Below, piece by piece: positions 47,522 through 59,500 of a stretch of DNA of 64,000 nt. The translations under genes were made by a program, and so were the position numbers. The notes beneath the pieces were generated by a model that saw only the letters and a list, made by a program, of their open reading frames with translations, did not search any database and had not been told where the DNA came from. Location of the stretch: the NCBI RefSeq assembly GCF_036669915.1, contig NC_089312.1, positions 30,965,330 through 31,029,329 on the forward strand, read 5' to 3'. The DNA is from Pocillopora verrucosa. Its lineage: Eukaryota > Cnidaria > Anthozoa > Scleractinia > Pocilloporidae. Every line of letters begins with the position of its first letter. Position 1 is the first letter of the stretch.

Positions 47522-50500
47522 ATGTCTGGAAGAGGAGGTTTTTTTCTTGTTTTGACCGGGCTTGTACTCTTGCTGGTGGAGTTTACATCGGCTCAAGACG
47601 GTAGGTTATTCGTTAGTAAGAGCTAAGGACATGTATCTTACATTTCTGATGTGTCAGTCGTCAAGATCTTACAAGGATCCCTATTTCCCATTCGAAATGA
47701 TCACTCAAACAATTCATATATATCTTCCACTAAGTCCATTATTTTTTAGTTTCAAGGTATGCTTTGAATTCATGTGCTGTTTTCAGACTCAAAAATGTCT
47801 ATCCGTTCATCTATCTCGTTAAAGAGAATTTATTGCGCTTCCAAATCCCAGTGTACTCCAAGCCTAAATTTCAGAAGGTTATTGAAAACAACACTTTGCT
47901 CAACGCTTTAATTTCCACCCTTGCATCACTGAAGAGTAGAAAAAATGAAATTTGAGTCAAGCTAAATGTACATGTAGTGATTGACAGTGTATTGTTTCGG
48001 TCGTTTCTTCATAATGATATCCTTTCATCATATTATTGTTTTGGCATCCATTGCAGACTGTCAGCAACTATTAGACTTCGAAGGGGAATCACAGGAAAAC
48101 TGTTTGGGACGTATACCAGAAACCAAAGGAACAATAACATTCTCAACGTCCGTAGCCAAGCTCGGCTCAAGGTCACTGAGATGGGAATCTGGCACCACAG
48201 GAAAATCGCGACTGAGGTACACCAGGCCCCGATCTGCCCGCATTAGAGGAAGCGAACTAAGCCGAGGAGGTGTGAAGATGTGGATCTACAAAGAGACTCC
48301 CTCACCTGGAAGGAGCATGCAAGTTAGATTTAGAGATACAGCTCGGAGCAACCAAGTTGGATCATTTAATATTGAATTGGGATTTAAAGGATGGCGAGGA
48401 ATATGGGTGTCCTATAGGGAATGCAAACGTTACTCTCATAGCCTCAACTCTCCCGCTGCAATTTATAGAGTCGATTTTGTCTTGAGTCATCACGACATAA
48501 TTTATATCGATATGCTTGACTTTGTGGGAAGGATGTCATTTCAGTCTCGTGACAAAATAGTTCCACCTTTCACAAGATTCGGCTCACGATATGATTCTGG
48601 GAAAGTCTGGCAGCAAAGCTACCGTTGGAGTCGGCGAGCTCCGACTGCCCTTCCAGAAACGGTGGTTGCTTCAAAGTCCTTGAGTCTCACTCACATCGAG
48701 AGTGGCTTGAAAAACTGGTATTGCGATGAGAGAGACACCACCTATGATCTCTCTGGAGAAGCCAAGAAGCGTTGGAATAAACTAGTGAGTAGCATTGACG
48801 CTGCATATCTGGAATACGATAGACTTGTATTTAGAACGCTAGACTCAGGAAAGACAGTGATAGTCGGGCCTCCTTTGTTCTGTCGCGGTTGTAAAAGAGG
48901 AACACGGGAGTATTCCTCGAAAGATCCAACAAGAAAGTTCAGCTTCGTCCAAATGCGTATCATGCTTCCTTTGGCGATAGAGTTTTATCTTAAATCCCGC
49001 GCCAAAGAAATTTCCCGAACTGTGACAGAAGAAACTCCTGAACTGAGTTCTACTAACAAAGTCGATGTGGACCGTGCCATTGAAAGGATTTGTGGAAACG
49101 ACGCGAACAGGCAGAAAGAGTTCCGCGATTACCTTGAAAGTTTGACGAAACCTTACACAAAGGACCAAGTACGCAAAATATTAAATGACGAAAACAAAAA
49201 ACGCCTTGGGAGAATAATTAAACTGCTTGACTACATTGAAGACCAAGGATGGGCTGATGGAAGTGCAATAGGCTCCCTGGATCATGAAATGAACCGTGGT
49301 GGTGCTGGATACACACACACTCTTTTCTTGTTGAAAGACGCCTTACAAGGGGACACTAAATACAGATCAAGACTTTTAAACTTAATAAATACTGCCAAGT
49401 GGTATAATGATTTTGGTGAAGTTTACCAATCGACGTTTGAGTATAATGGAACTACGGCTGACAGAATGATTACAATAATGTTGTTTCGGCTCATGATTGT
49501 GTTGATAATGCCTGCTAAGTCGGAGTTGGAAAAAAAGGAAAGGCAGAGGGATATGGATGCTTTGAAACGATGGATGGATAACGCCCTGAGTATCAACAAA
49601 GCCTTCGGTGGAGTCATTAAACCTGACTATACTGGCTTTCATCACATGACATTCTACGCATCTGCGTATGCCCCACACGCATATCATACAGCTGCGCAAG
49701 TGCAATATCTTCTTGAAGGAACCGACTTTGCTCTTTCAGATGGGTCAAAACAAAATTTACGGGAAGCCCTTGAAACATTAAGGCTGGTAGCAGTAAAGTA
49801 TTCAACACCAAACAGCGTCGGAGGACGCTTTGTAGACTATTCCAAAAAGGTTTTGATAAGAATTCTCCCAGCATACGCCTACATTAGTGTTTCCCATCCA
49901 TCTGGGCCACTGGCATCAACCCCAGCCGAAGAAATTTCAGTTCCTGCCGTTAAGAACGTTGGGATGTTTTTACGTCTGTACCAGCCTACTGATGAATTTG
50001 TTAAAAAGTACTTGGAAGATGGAACGGTTAACAGGGGAAAATCGTATATGAACAGTCTTGGATCACTGAAAATTATGTCCATCGTAAGTTTATTAACTGA
50101 ACGTTGCTGAATGCCTATACATGTAGCTGCTTTCCTCAACCTTTTTAAAGATTTTAATCAGATTTTTTTCTAGTGGCAGGAATCACATTCCTAGATATAT
50201 AAGTAAAACAAGAATAAGGTGTTGAATACACTACACCCCTGTTAACAATCTGCATTAAATTTGAGGTGACCATAAACCTAGGAATCCTGAGACCTTTCAG
50301 TTTGTTGCGGGTCGATTATTTGATTTGATTCCAAAAAGAGGAATAGACTTTAAAGGTAGTTAACCCCTTTTTAATGCAATTCTAATGCAAGGCTACATGA
50401 AAATTGGGCTTCATTTGATTCCTTTCGTTTATAATAAGTTAAGAATTGCTTTCACATTTGAGCGAAAAGCTTGCTTGTGTGTACTAGAAGAACGACGCAA

Positions 50501-52236
50501 GAATGATTATGTTCCTGCCTAAAGTTCAACGTTTCGCAAAATACACCCCAATGCTGTTAATATAAAGCTTCCTTCCTGCAATACAACATTGCACAGCAAC
50601 CCTTAAAAGATAGAATGAAAGACAAAAATCATAAAAAATGAGAGAAAAAGAGAGATTGGGGGCACATTCTTACCCTTTTATAAGCTTGTAATAATAGCAC
50701 TGTACATATTATTTGGTGCAAAGTTATATTTTAATTTTTTAGTATCTTTGCTGACTTCTTTCTTGTTTTTATCGAACATAGGTCTTTTCTAAAGGTACAT
50801 CTCCTGAGCCCTCCCCTGAAGGTCATTGGTCCAAGAACTTTGCTGCTCTCTCAATTCATCGTCGTAAAGACTGGGCAGTGACGATAAAAGGCTTTAACCG
50901 GTTTGTCTGGGACTTTGAGGGATCTACAAGGGTAGGGAAACCTGAAAATGTTTATGGTACCTATCAGAGTCATGGTTCAATGTTGATAGCGAACAGCGAA
51001 GAAGCATTGAAGGCTCACGATATAAACAATGGATGGGATTGGACAAAAATACCTGGAGCCACAACAATGTCCCTGACTCTCACTCAGACGAGGCTGAGTA
51101 AAGCAAGAAACTTCAGTCCACGATCTTCTGCTGGAGGAGTAACCTACAGAGGACCAGAGCCTTTATCCAGCGGAGTATTTGGCATGCACTTCCGCCAACC
51201 CAGGTACAGTTTTATGGAGGCGAGCCACCCCTATCCAAATATCAATCTCCGCTTTAAGAAATCTGTTTTCTTTTATCAAAACGTGTTGGTCTGCCTAGGA
51301 AGCAACATCAGAATAAACAATGGCGGGGCAACTCAAGCTCAAACGACCCTTTTTCAAGACAAGCTGATAAGTGACAGCTCGTCCATTAAAGTTGACGATG
51401 ACCGAAAGGATGATTCAACTCTTTTTAACGCCATGACCCCATTTTCGACTCCAAAAGGAAGTAGAAGGGGATACACTACTCTGGTGGACACCAAAGGCAA
51501 CAGCTACTACATTCCAAGATCAAGTGCATCCGATCTTAAGGTTCATGTACAAACACAAAACTCGCAAACGCCCTCAGCTAAACCATCCAGTGGCACCTAC
51601 GGTACCGCCTGGCTGGAGCACAGTACACCTGATGGGAGTTACGAGTACGCAGTTCACATAAATACTCCTTCATATAAAGGCTCTGCTGACTATTATTGGA
51701 ATAAACAACAATTTGATAAGTCACTTAAGCTATACAGGGTTATTAAGCAAGACAGTGAGGCTCATGTGGTCCGATTTGAAAGATCTCCTGAACGTGATCA
51801 TGTCTTGGTTCCACTATACGGTTACGTTGTTTTCCAAGAAACGTCATCTCTTCCTTCCTGGGGGATTGTCTCGGGAGTGAGCAGACAATGCAGGATTATG
51901 GCGGAAGAAAACACTCAGGAGATTTACTTAAGCATTAGTTACCCCGACCTGAATTTCCCTGGCTCAAAAGTCTTGCGAACCTCCGACGATATCAAAGCTC
52001 GGGAAATGTTTCGAATAGAAAGCGATGAGATCCAAGTTGAAGTCACCTTGGCACGCATTGTGAGCACAACTCTTCCAGAACTACCCAAGGTACACGGTTC
52101 TCCAACTAGTTACGAGCCAAGGGTTCGAGTGATTAGAACAGTTACCGAGAAACCGAGCCGAGGAAACAAACTAGTCTTTGCCAATCTGAAGAACGGATTC
52201 AGCGTGGAAGTTAAACTGACCAAAATAAATTGTTGA
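47522..52236 (+). CDS. Secreted chondroitin ABC lyase-like polysaccharide lyase (PL8), copy C
   Basis: Exons 47522-47600, 48057-50083 and 50782-52236; 1,186 aa. The signal peptide differs slightly (MSGRGGFFLVLTGLVLLLVE, then FTSA). The likely catalytic motifs are kept: DHEMNRG, GFHHMTFYASAYAPHAY, VGGRFVDY, KPENVYGTYQSHG. It is more diverged from A and B than they are from each other, with changes spread over the N-terminal domain (SGKVWQQS, SELSRGG). In the last exon the segment around SADYYWNKQQFDKSLKLYRV is of the type shared with copy D, not A or B, and two residues are missing near ETSSLPSWG. No breaks. The AATAAA found after A and B is deleted here. Confidence 0.9.
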
Positions 52237-53613
52237 CTTCTTAACGGATTCTTAATGTATTTGTTTGATTGAGATTATAATTATCATCAGGAAATATTTG
52301 TACTACGTAATGTAGATTAAAGGATTCTTCGTGCTTTGTGTTGTATCTGTTGGTTTGGTTGTTTCCCATGAATCTGTTTCAAAATATTCGAGCGAGGATA
52401 TTTTTTTTAATGAGAATATGAACATGACCAGTGTACAAAACAAATGTCGTGAAATTAACGCACGTGGGTTTCTTGAAAATAGGATCTGTATTAGCATCAC
52501 ATCTAGACTCGTTTATTATCCTGACTTTACGTTTTTGCAAAATTGCAATTATTTTCAGGTTTTTTCAGTTTATGGCTTGATCCAGACTCTAGATCAAATT
52601 GGTAAAAACTAGGGCACGATTAGCCTTCTGATTGGTTGAAGGGGGCCAGGTTATGAGCTTATAACTCAGCTCCGACAAATGTGGTCAATGAATTCGTCAG
52701 CGAAGACGAGAAAGAAAAGTTTCTGTGGGCCTCGAGGCAATGGCGGACCCTAAAAGGACCCTAAAAATCGAATCTTAAAAGGTTTCGGGACTTTTGACAA
52801 ACACGCCCCTGGACTCTTACCTGTGACTTGTTAAATCTCTTTTTGTTTTCTCAATTTTATCCTCTCTTGGCAATCTTTTAAACAATGACGAGCTACGTAA
52901 AAGGCACTTTCGACTCAAATGATAAAAATTTGTTGGTAACCAGAAGACCAGCTTTATGTAATCTAACCCTGGGACGTTTAAGTGCGTGTGCAGCCAGGAT
53001 ACTAAATTTATTTTCCAATATGGCAGCGTCCTTATTCTAGTTTTGGGCATATCTAAAGACAATTTTGGAGTGATTATAGATTTCTTTTGGGAAATCATTT
53101 TTTAAACATCCTACTAACGAAGAAAAAAAATGCTGGAGGATTTCATTCAGACTCAATAAATTTTTACGGAAAGGGCAGGCTGCTTTTTTTTGTTCTAACC
53201 CGGTCAATTATTAAGACTTCTGCCCTCAAGCTTGGGTATGTCAAGGTAAAGGTCAATAAAAAACTAAAAATTTCTAGAAAGCTTTCATGTAGAATACATA
53301 ATTGCTAAACTTATCTTCTCGGCTGATATACAGGCCCTGTTTTAAATCTCATGCGGTCTATAAGAGATAAGAGAGTTTAAGGTGGAATGGTCTTTCAGTG
53401 GCAGGCTGTGGTTATAGCCACAGAAAAAATGTAGAGAGGGATATTTGTGTTAGAGAAAATAATTGAGGTTTTATCTCATTAGTCAAAATTTCTGCTTTGA
53501 AAAGCAGGTTGCTCGTTTAATTTGGACTATGCTAGCTAGCTATATTGTACTTTTGAGGTCAGTAGGCTAATTCGAATACCACGCGCAAACAGGAAGCACC
53601 AGGAGTCTGATTA

Positions 53614-53805
53614 AGGCCCTAGCAAACGGCTTCAACATTTGCTTCAACATCCGTTTAAAGGCTTTTAAACTCGTTCAACATCGTTTCAACTTCGCTTCAA
53701 CACGTTTCAACATGGCGGAAAGGGGGTGGCAAACGCTTTCAACATTGCCATTCAACAAAATCGAAAGGATGTTGAAGCAAATGTTGAAGCCGTTTGCTAG
53801 GGCCT
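53614..53805. mobile_element. MITE with ~40-bp inverted repeats and TTA target duplication
   Basis: It starts AGGCCCTAGCAAACGGCTTC and ends with the inverse GAAGCCGTTTGCTAGGGCCT; the arms continue with AACATTTGCTTCAACATCC and its mirror. TTA flanks both sides (53611-53613, 53806-53808). The interior has repeated TTCAAC motifs. A TTA duplication is typical of PIF/Harbinger elements. The equivalent site after lyases A (about 31362) and B is empty. Confidence 0.88.
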
Positions 53806-53814
53806 TTAGGAATA

Positions 53815-54105
53815 GTTAATTTCCATCTCAAAGGCACTGTCTCTTTTATCTTCTCAAAATTCATCCCTCAGTACACGCTCTTAAATACCCTATCAGTGGG
53901 TATGTTTGGGCTTACTGGACAACTGACCTTGGCAGAGTATATATATCTTTTAAGAACAATAACCAAAACAGTCTCACAAGACATTCGAGATGAACAACAA
54001 AATACTTGGAAAACAACCAATCTTCGCGAACTAAAACCTGAACAAAACTTCCTGTTGAGGACTCAGAGCAAGGTTAAGGACAAACGTAAACACGTCTAGC
54101 AATGA
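53815..54105. other. Insertion found only before lyase D
   Basis: Sequence between the MITE and the resumption of homology at GATTATCGTACGA (54106) has no counterpart after lyases A or B. An open plus-strand frame (53794-54099) crosses it, but it starts inside the MITE and resembles no family I know. I do not call it a gene. Confidence 0.5.
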
Positions 54106-55947
54106 TGATTATCGTACGAGAATTAAGCCATAATACAACGGTCAAGAACACATCACTCAAAGGGGTAAATAAATGTGTGGTCTTGCAGCACGTAACAAAC
54201 CAAGGCTCACAAGACTGACATAAGGATTTCAAAATAATCTAACAGGTCTAAATAATTCCCAAACATTTAGCCAGAAGATTCCCAATTTTAGTAGTTCCCA
54301 AAATCCTCTAATTTTAGTAGTTCATTATATCTGTCACTTTTTCGCTAAACGTGCATTGTTGTTTTGATGTCCTTCTCCTTAGCAATGAATAAGATTTGGC
54401 GGCGCCCGTATCATAGATCTGAGCACATTGAAAGACAATTTTGGAGCGGTCAGATCACTCTTTGGAAATCATAGTCATAATATCCTTCTTATGAAAAAAA
54501 CAAATGGTAGTCGATCTTACTTGTACTAGAAATATTTTTGGTAGCAAAGGCGGATTGTTTTTTAACCCTGTCAATTGTTTGGATTTGGAACATAGTTTTC
54601 TGCCCTCGAGCTCGGGTATCATATTGTTTTCATGATACGACTTTCTAATCAATAAAGAAGATTCCAAAAAGTCTCATAAGTTACCAAAAGCGTTATATGA
54701 CTTTCACAGAGTTGTTCTCTACCGTTCTAACAATGTTATTTATAGAAAGATTCAGATGATAGACATTGTAAAGCAAGCATGGGACATTTATATGCGATTC
54801 ATCCAAGAGGATTGAATCCCATACACCCTCGAATTTCGAAATCCTGCATGCAAGAGTCCTACCATGCTGTTGTGATGATTCGATTTGAGTAAAAGTCACT
54901 GAATCTGATATGTATGTCAAGGAAAAAGAGAAAAAAAACTCTAAACAATTTTTTAGAAAACTGCAATGAAGATTATGTCTTAGCGAAGCTCATATTCTCG
55001 GCTGATATGCAGGCCCTGTCTTTATCTAATGCAGTTTCCGGCATTAATTACATTTTCACAGACATGAAAAGCGGTTGTTAGTTCAGGAGAGGTCGTTATA
55101 TTTAAAGTGGAAATTTTTCTTGTACTATTTTATCAATGGTAGACAGAGATTCTAGCCACAGAAAAATGGTAAAGGGGAAAATTTATGTTAGTGAAAGGAA
55201 GTAACGTAATATCTCATTCATTAGTCACAATTTCTGCCGTGAAAAGCGGATTGTTCGTTTAACCTGGAGTTTGCTGGTTAGCTGTCACTTTTTTTGCTAA
55301 CCGTTCATTGTTGTAATGCTGTCATCCTCCTAATAAATAAAAAAAGAAGGTATTAGTGATGAGCCACCTTAAGAAAATTTCATCAAACCCGCCTATAGTC
55401 AAATTTGTCTATCGTCGTGAGCTTTATCTTAAAAAGAACTTGAAAGAGTAAAACGTTGTGAAAAGGTTCTTAGTTAATGAATTTACATAAAAGTAGTTAG
55501 TTGTCAATTTTTCCAGATCGTTATGGTCAATCTGTGACGTAATTCTTGCTTTCACGCTCTACAATTCCTTTGACAAACCTTCCGGTAAAAGCAGATTCAG
55601 GAATAGATTTATTTTTGTCATCTCACTCGTAGCCTGAGCTCTCTTGTATCAGAAACAGGACATCATTTCATAAACAAGGCAAACATCTTCCAAGCACTTC
55701 AATAATTTTCTCTGCTGTCATACTCTACTGGTTTCATTTAAGTCCACCCTACAGTCGTGTTAAAGCAGATTAAAAGATTAGTAAATTTTGTCATCTCGCT
55801 CACTCATAACCTCTGCTCTCTGATGTAAGAAGCAGGTTTTTGATTCATAACCATATCTCTCTCGTGCACTTCGACCGTAAATATCTGCTGTCATCCCCTC
55901 ATGATTCAATTGTCTCGCAGGAGATTTAGTAATAAGTTGCTACACAG

Positions 55948-56082
55948 CCAATCAGAGCACGACCAGATTGCCATCACCAGACTGCTCAACAATTTCCACG
56001 GAATGATAGTTTGCTTTAAATAGAGCTCAACTTAGAAGGTAGAGAAGGACGACAAACGGAGGGTTCCTCTCTGTCATTACAG
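55948..56082 (+). promoter_or_regulatory. Promoter and non-coding first exon of lyase D
   Basis: CCAAT at 55948-55952, TTTAAATA at 56015-56022, and donor GTAAGTTC from 56083. Confidence 0.7.
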
Positions 56083-56598
56083 GTAAGTTCAGTACGTAGT
56101 TTGTTGCTTGGCGGTTTTTTGAAGTGGTTAACTGTTGGATTTACTCTGTCGAAATCAGATTTCGGCCATAACAATATCAAAGAAAAGGAAAAAGATCAGG
56201 AAAAAACACTGCCTTCGGTAAAGGTGCGTGGAAATATTTTATTGTAGACTATTCCTTCCGTGCTGTTTATTCATGATTTTTGGTAACATACCCATGAATG
56301 TTCTTTCGATTTTCATCGTATTTGGGTGAAAATGCCTGGTAAGTTTCTCCTCTTCGTAAACTGTCCTAGATTTTGTCGATGAACAACCTTTCAACTGAGT
56401 CATTATCCTATTGTGAGATTAGACGCCAGAAGAGGTTTATGCCAAGTAAAATGTTAACTTCCTTTGTTGGGTAGGCCTTGATTTGGGAATTTTGTCCCAG
56501 GAACCCACTTTTATTACCTTACACGAGCCTCCTTGGTAGCGTATCCGAGGAACTAGTCTCTCTAATCTTCCTCATCTTATTATTTTCCGTTTTGAGGC

Positions 56599-59500
56599 AT
56601 GTCTGGAAGAGGAGGTTTTTGTCTTTTTTTGACTGGGCTTGCACTCTTGTTGGTGGAGTTTACATCGGCTCAAGACGGTAGGTTATTCGTTAGTAAGAGC
56701 TAACGACCTGTATCTTACATTTCTGATGTGTCAGTCGTCAAGATCTTACAGAGATCACTATTACCCTTTAGAAATGATCACTCAAACAATTCATATATAT
56801 CTTCCATTAAGGCCATTATCTTTTAGGTTTAAAGTATGCTTTGAATTCATTTGCTGTTTCCAGACTAAAAAAATTTCTCTCCGTTTACCCATCTCGTAGA
56901 GGAGAAATTTGTTGCATTTTCAAATTCCAGTGTACTCCAAGCCTAAATTTCAGAAGGTTATTGAAAAAAACACTTTGGTCAACGCTCTAATTTCAACCCT
57001 TACGTCACTGAAGATTAAAAATTTAAAAAAAAGTTTGAGTCAAGCTAAATGTACCTGTAATGGTAAACTGGGCATTGTTGCAGTCGTTTCTGTAGAGCAG
57101 TATCCTTTCATCATAATTTTGTTTTGGCATTTATTGCAGATTGTCAGCAACTATTAGACTTCGAAGGGGATTCACAGGAAAATTGCCTGGTACGTTCACC
57201 AGAAAACAGAGGGACAATAACATTCTCAACGTCGGTAGCTAAGCTCGGCTCAAGGTCACTGAGATGGGAATCTGGCACCACAGGGAAATCGAAGTTGAGG
57301 TACACCAGGCCCCGATCTGCCCGCATCAGAGGAAGTGAACTAAGCCGAGGAGGTGTGAAGATGTGGATCTACAAAGAGACTCCCTCACCCGGAAGGAGCA
57401 TGCAAGTTAGATTTAGAGATACTGCTCGGAACAACCAAGTTGGATCATTTGATATTAAATTGGGATTTAAGGGATGGCGAGGAATATGGGTGTCCTATGG
57501 AGAATGCAAACGTTACTCTCATAGCCTCGACTCTCCCGCTGCAATTTATAGAGTCGATTTTGTTTTGGGACATCATGACACAGTTCATATCGATATGCTT
57601 GAATTCGTGGGAGGAATGTCGATGCAGTCTCGCGATAAAATAGTTCCACCTTTCACAAGATTCGGCTCACGATACGACTCGAGCAACTTCTGGCAGCAAA
57701 GCTACCGTTGGAGTCAGCGAGCTCCGACTGCCCTTCCGGAAACGGTGGTTGCTTCAAAGTCCTTGAGTCTCACTCACATCGAAAGTCGCTTGAAAAACTG
57801 GTATTGCGATGAGAGGGAAACCACCTATGACTTCTCTGGAGAAGCCAAGAAGCGTTGGGATAAACTGGTGAGGAGCATTGACGCTGCATATCTGGAATAC
57901 GATAGACTTGTATTTAGGACGCTAGACTCAGGGAAGAAAGTCATAGCCGGGCCTCCTTTGTTTTGTCGTGGTTGTGACAGGGGAACACGAGCGTATTCCA
58001 AGAAAGATCCAACAAGAAAGTTCAGCTTCGTCCAAATGCGTATCATGCTTCCTTTGGCGATAGAGTTTTATCTTAAATCCCGCGCCGAAGAAGTTTCCCG
58101 AACTGTGACAGAAGAAACTCCTGAACTAAGTTCTACTAACAAAGTCGATGTGGACCGTGCCATTGAAAGGATTTGTGGAAAAGACGCAAACAGGCAGAAA
58201 GAGTTCCGCGATTACCTTGAAAGTTTGACGAAACCTTACACAAAGGACCAAATACGCAAAATATTGAATGACGAAAATAAAAAACGCCTTGAGAGAATAA
58301 TCAAACTGCTTGACTACATTGAAGACCAAGGATGGGCTGATGGAAGTGCAATAGGCTCCCTGGATCATGAAATGAACCGTGGTGGTGCTGGGTACATGCA
58401 CACTCTTTTCTTGCTGAAAGACACTTTGCACGGGGACGCTAAATACAGATCAAGACTTTTAAACCTTATAAACGCTGCCAAGTGGTTCAATGATTTTGGT
58501 GAAGTTTACCAATCGACGTTCGAGTTTAGCGGAACTACGGCTGACAGAATGATTACAATAATGTTGTTTCGGCTCATGATTGTGTTGATAATGCCTGCTA
58601 AGTCGGATTTGGAAATAAAAGAAAGGCAGAGGGATATGGATGCTTTGAAAAGGTGGATGGATAACGCCCTGAGTATTAACAAAGCCTTCGGTGGAGTCAT
58701 TAAACCTGATTATACTGGCTTTCATCACAAGACATTCTACGCATCTGCGTATGCCCCACACGCATATCATACAGCTGCGCAAGTGCAATACCTCCTGGAA
58801 GGAACAGATTTTGCTCTGTCAGATGAGTCGAAACGAAATTTACTGGAAGCCCTTGAAACAATGAGGCTAGTAGCAGTTAAGTATTCAACACCAAACAGTG
58901 TCGGAGGACGCATTGTAGACTATTCTAAAAAGATTTTGGTAAAAATTCTCCCAGCATACGCTTACATCAGTGTTTCTCATCCATCTGGGCCACTGGCATC
59001 AACCCCAGCCAAAGAAGTCACAGTTCCTGCTGTTAGGAACGTTGGAATGTTTTTACGTTTGTACCAGCCCACCGACGAATCTATTAAAATGTATTTGGAA
59101 GATGGAACGGTTAGCAGGGGAAAATCATATATGAACAGCCTTGGATCACTGAAAATTATGTCGACCGTAAGTTTGTTAACTGAACCGTGCTGAATTTTTA
59201 TGAATTTTAATCAGATTTTTGTCAAGTGGAACGAAATATATTCCTATAAGGAAAACAGCAAAAAGGTTTTGAACACGTTAAACCCTTTTGGGAACCCCGT
59301 GACTGTGCTCATTGAAAAAGGGAATTTTTAGAAAAACCCGCAATTCCAATGTGAGACTTCGTCGAAATTGGGCTTTAAATAAAAAGCTTATTTTGTTTGT
59401 GCCTGCGTAACAATGCAATAATAATTATGTTGCTGCCAACATAATTATACACCAGTTTGCTGTTACTTGTATCCTTCCTTTATACAATAAAACATTGCAC

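Larger units (their letters stand above)
35725..48112. repeat. Segmental duplication, right block
   Basis: Colinear partner of 20800-34426. It carries lyase B and the promoter, signal exon and first part of the large exon of lyase C. Here the large exon continues intact, whereas the left block ends. Confidence 0.85.
52237..55947. other. Intergenic region, lyase C to lyase D
   Basis: No supported gene. Colinear with the other lyase intergenic regions but carries two insertions: a MITE at 53614-53805 and about 290 bp at 53815-54105. About 50 bp with the AATAAA signal is missing just after the lyase C stop; an ATTAAA at 52316-52321 could substitute. Two dispersed modules (53050-53240, 54430-54620) and promoter-proximal repeats (55545-55950) are present. 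Confidence 0.65.

Noticed and set aside
53794-54099. Open frame of 101 codons before lyase D
   Set aside because: It starts inside a MITE and crosses a copy-specific insertion; no homologous frame after lyases A or B.
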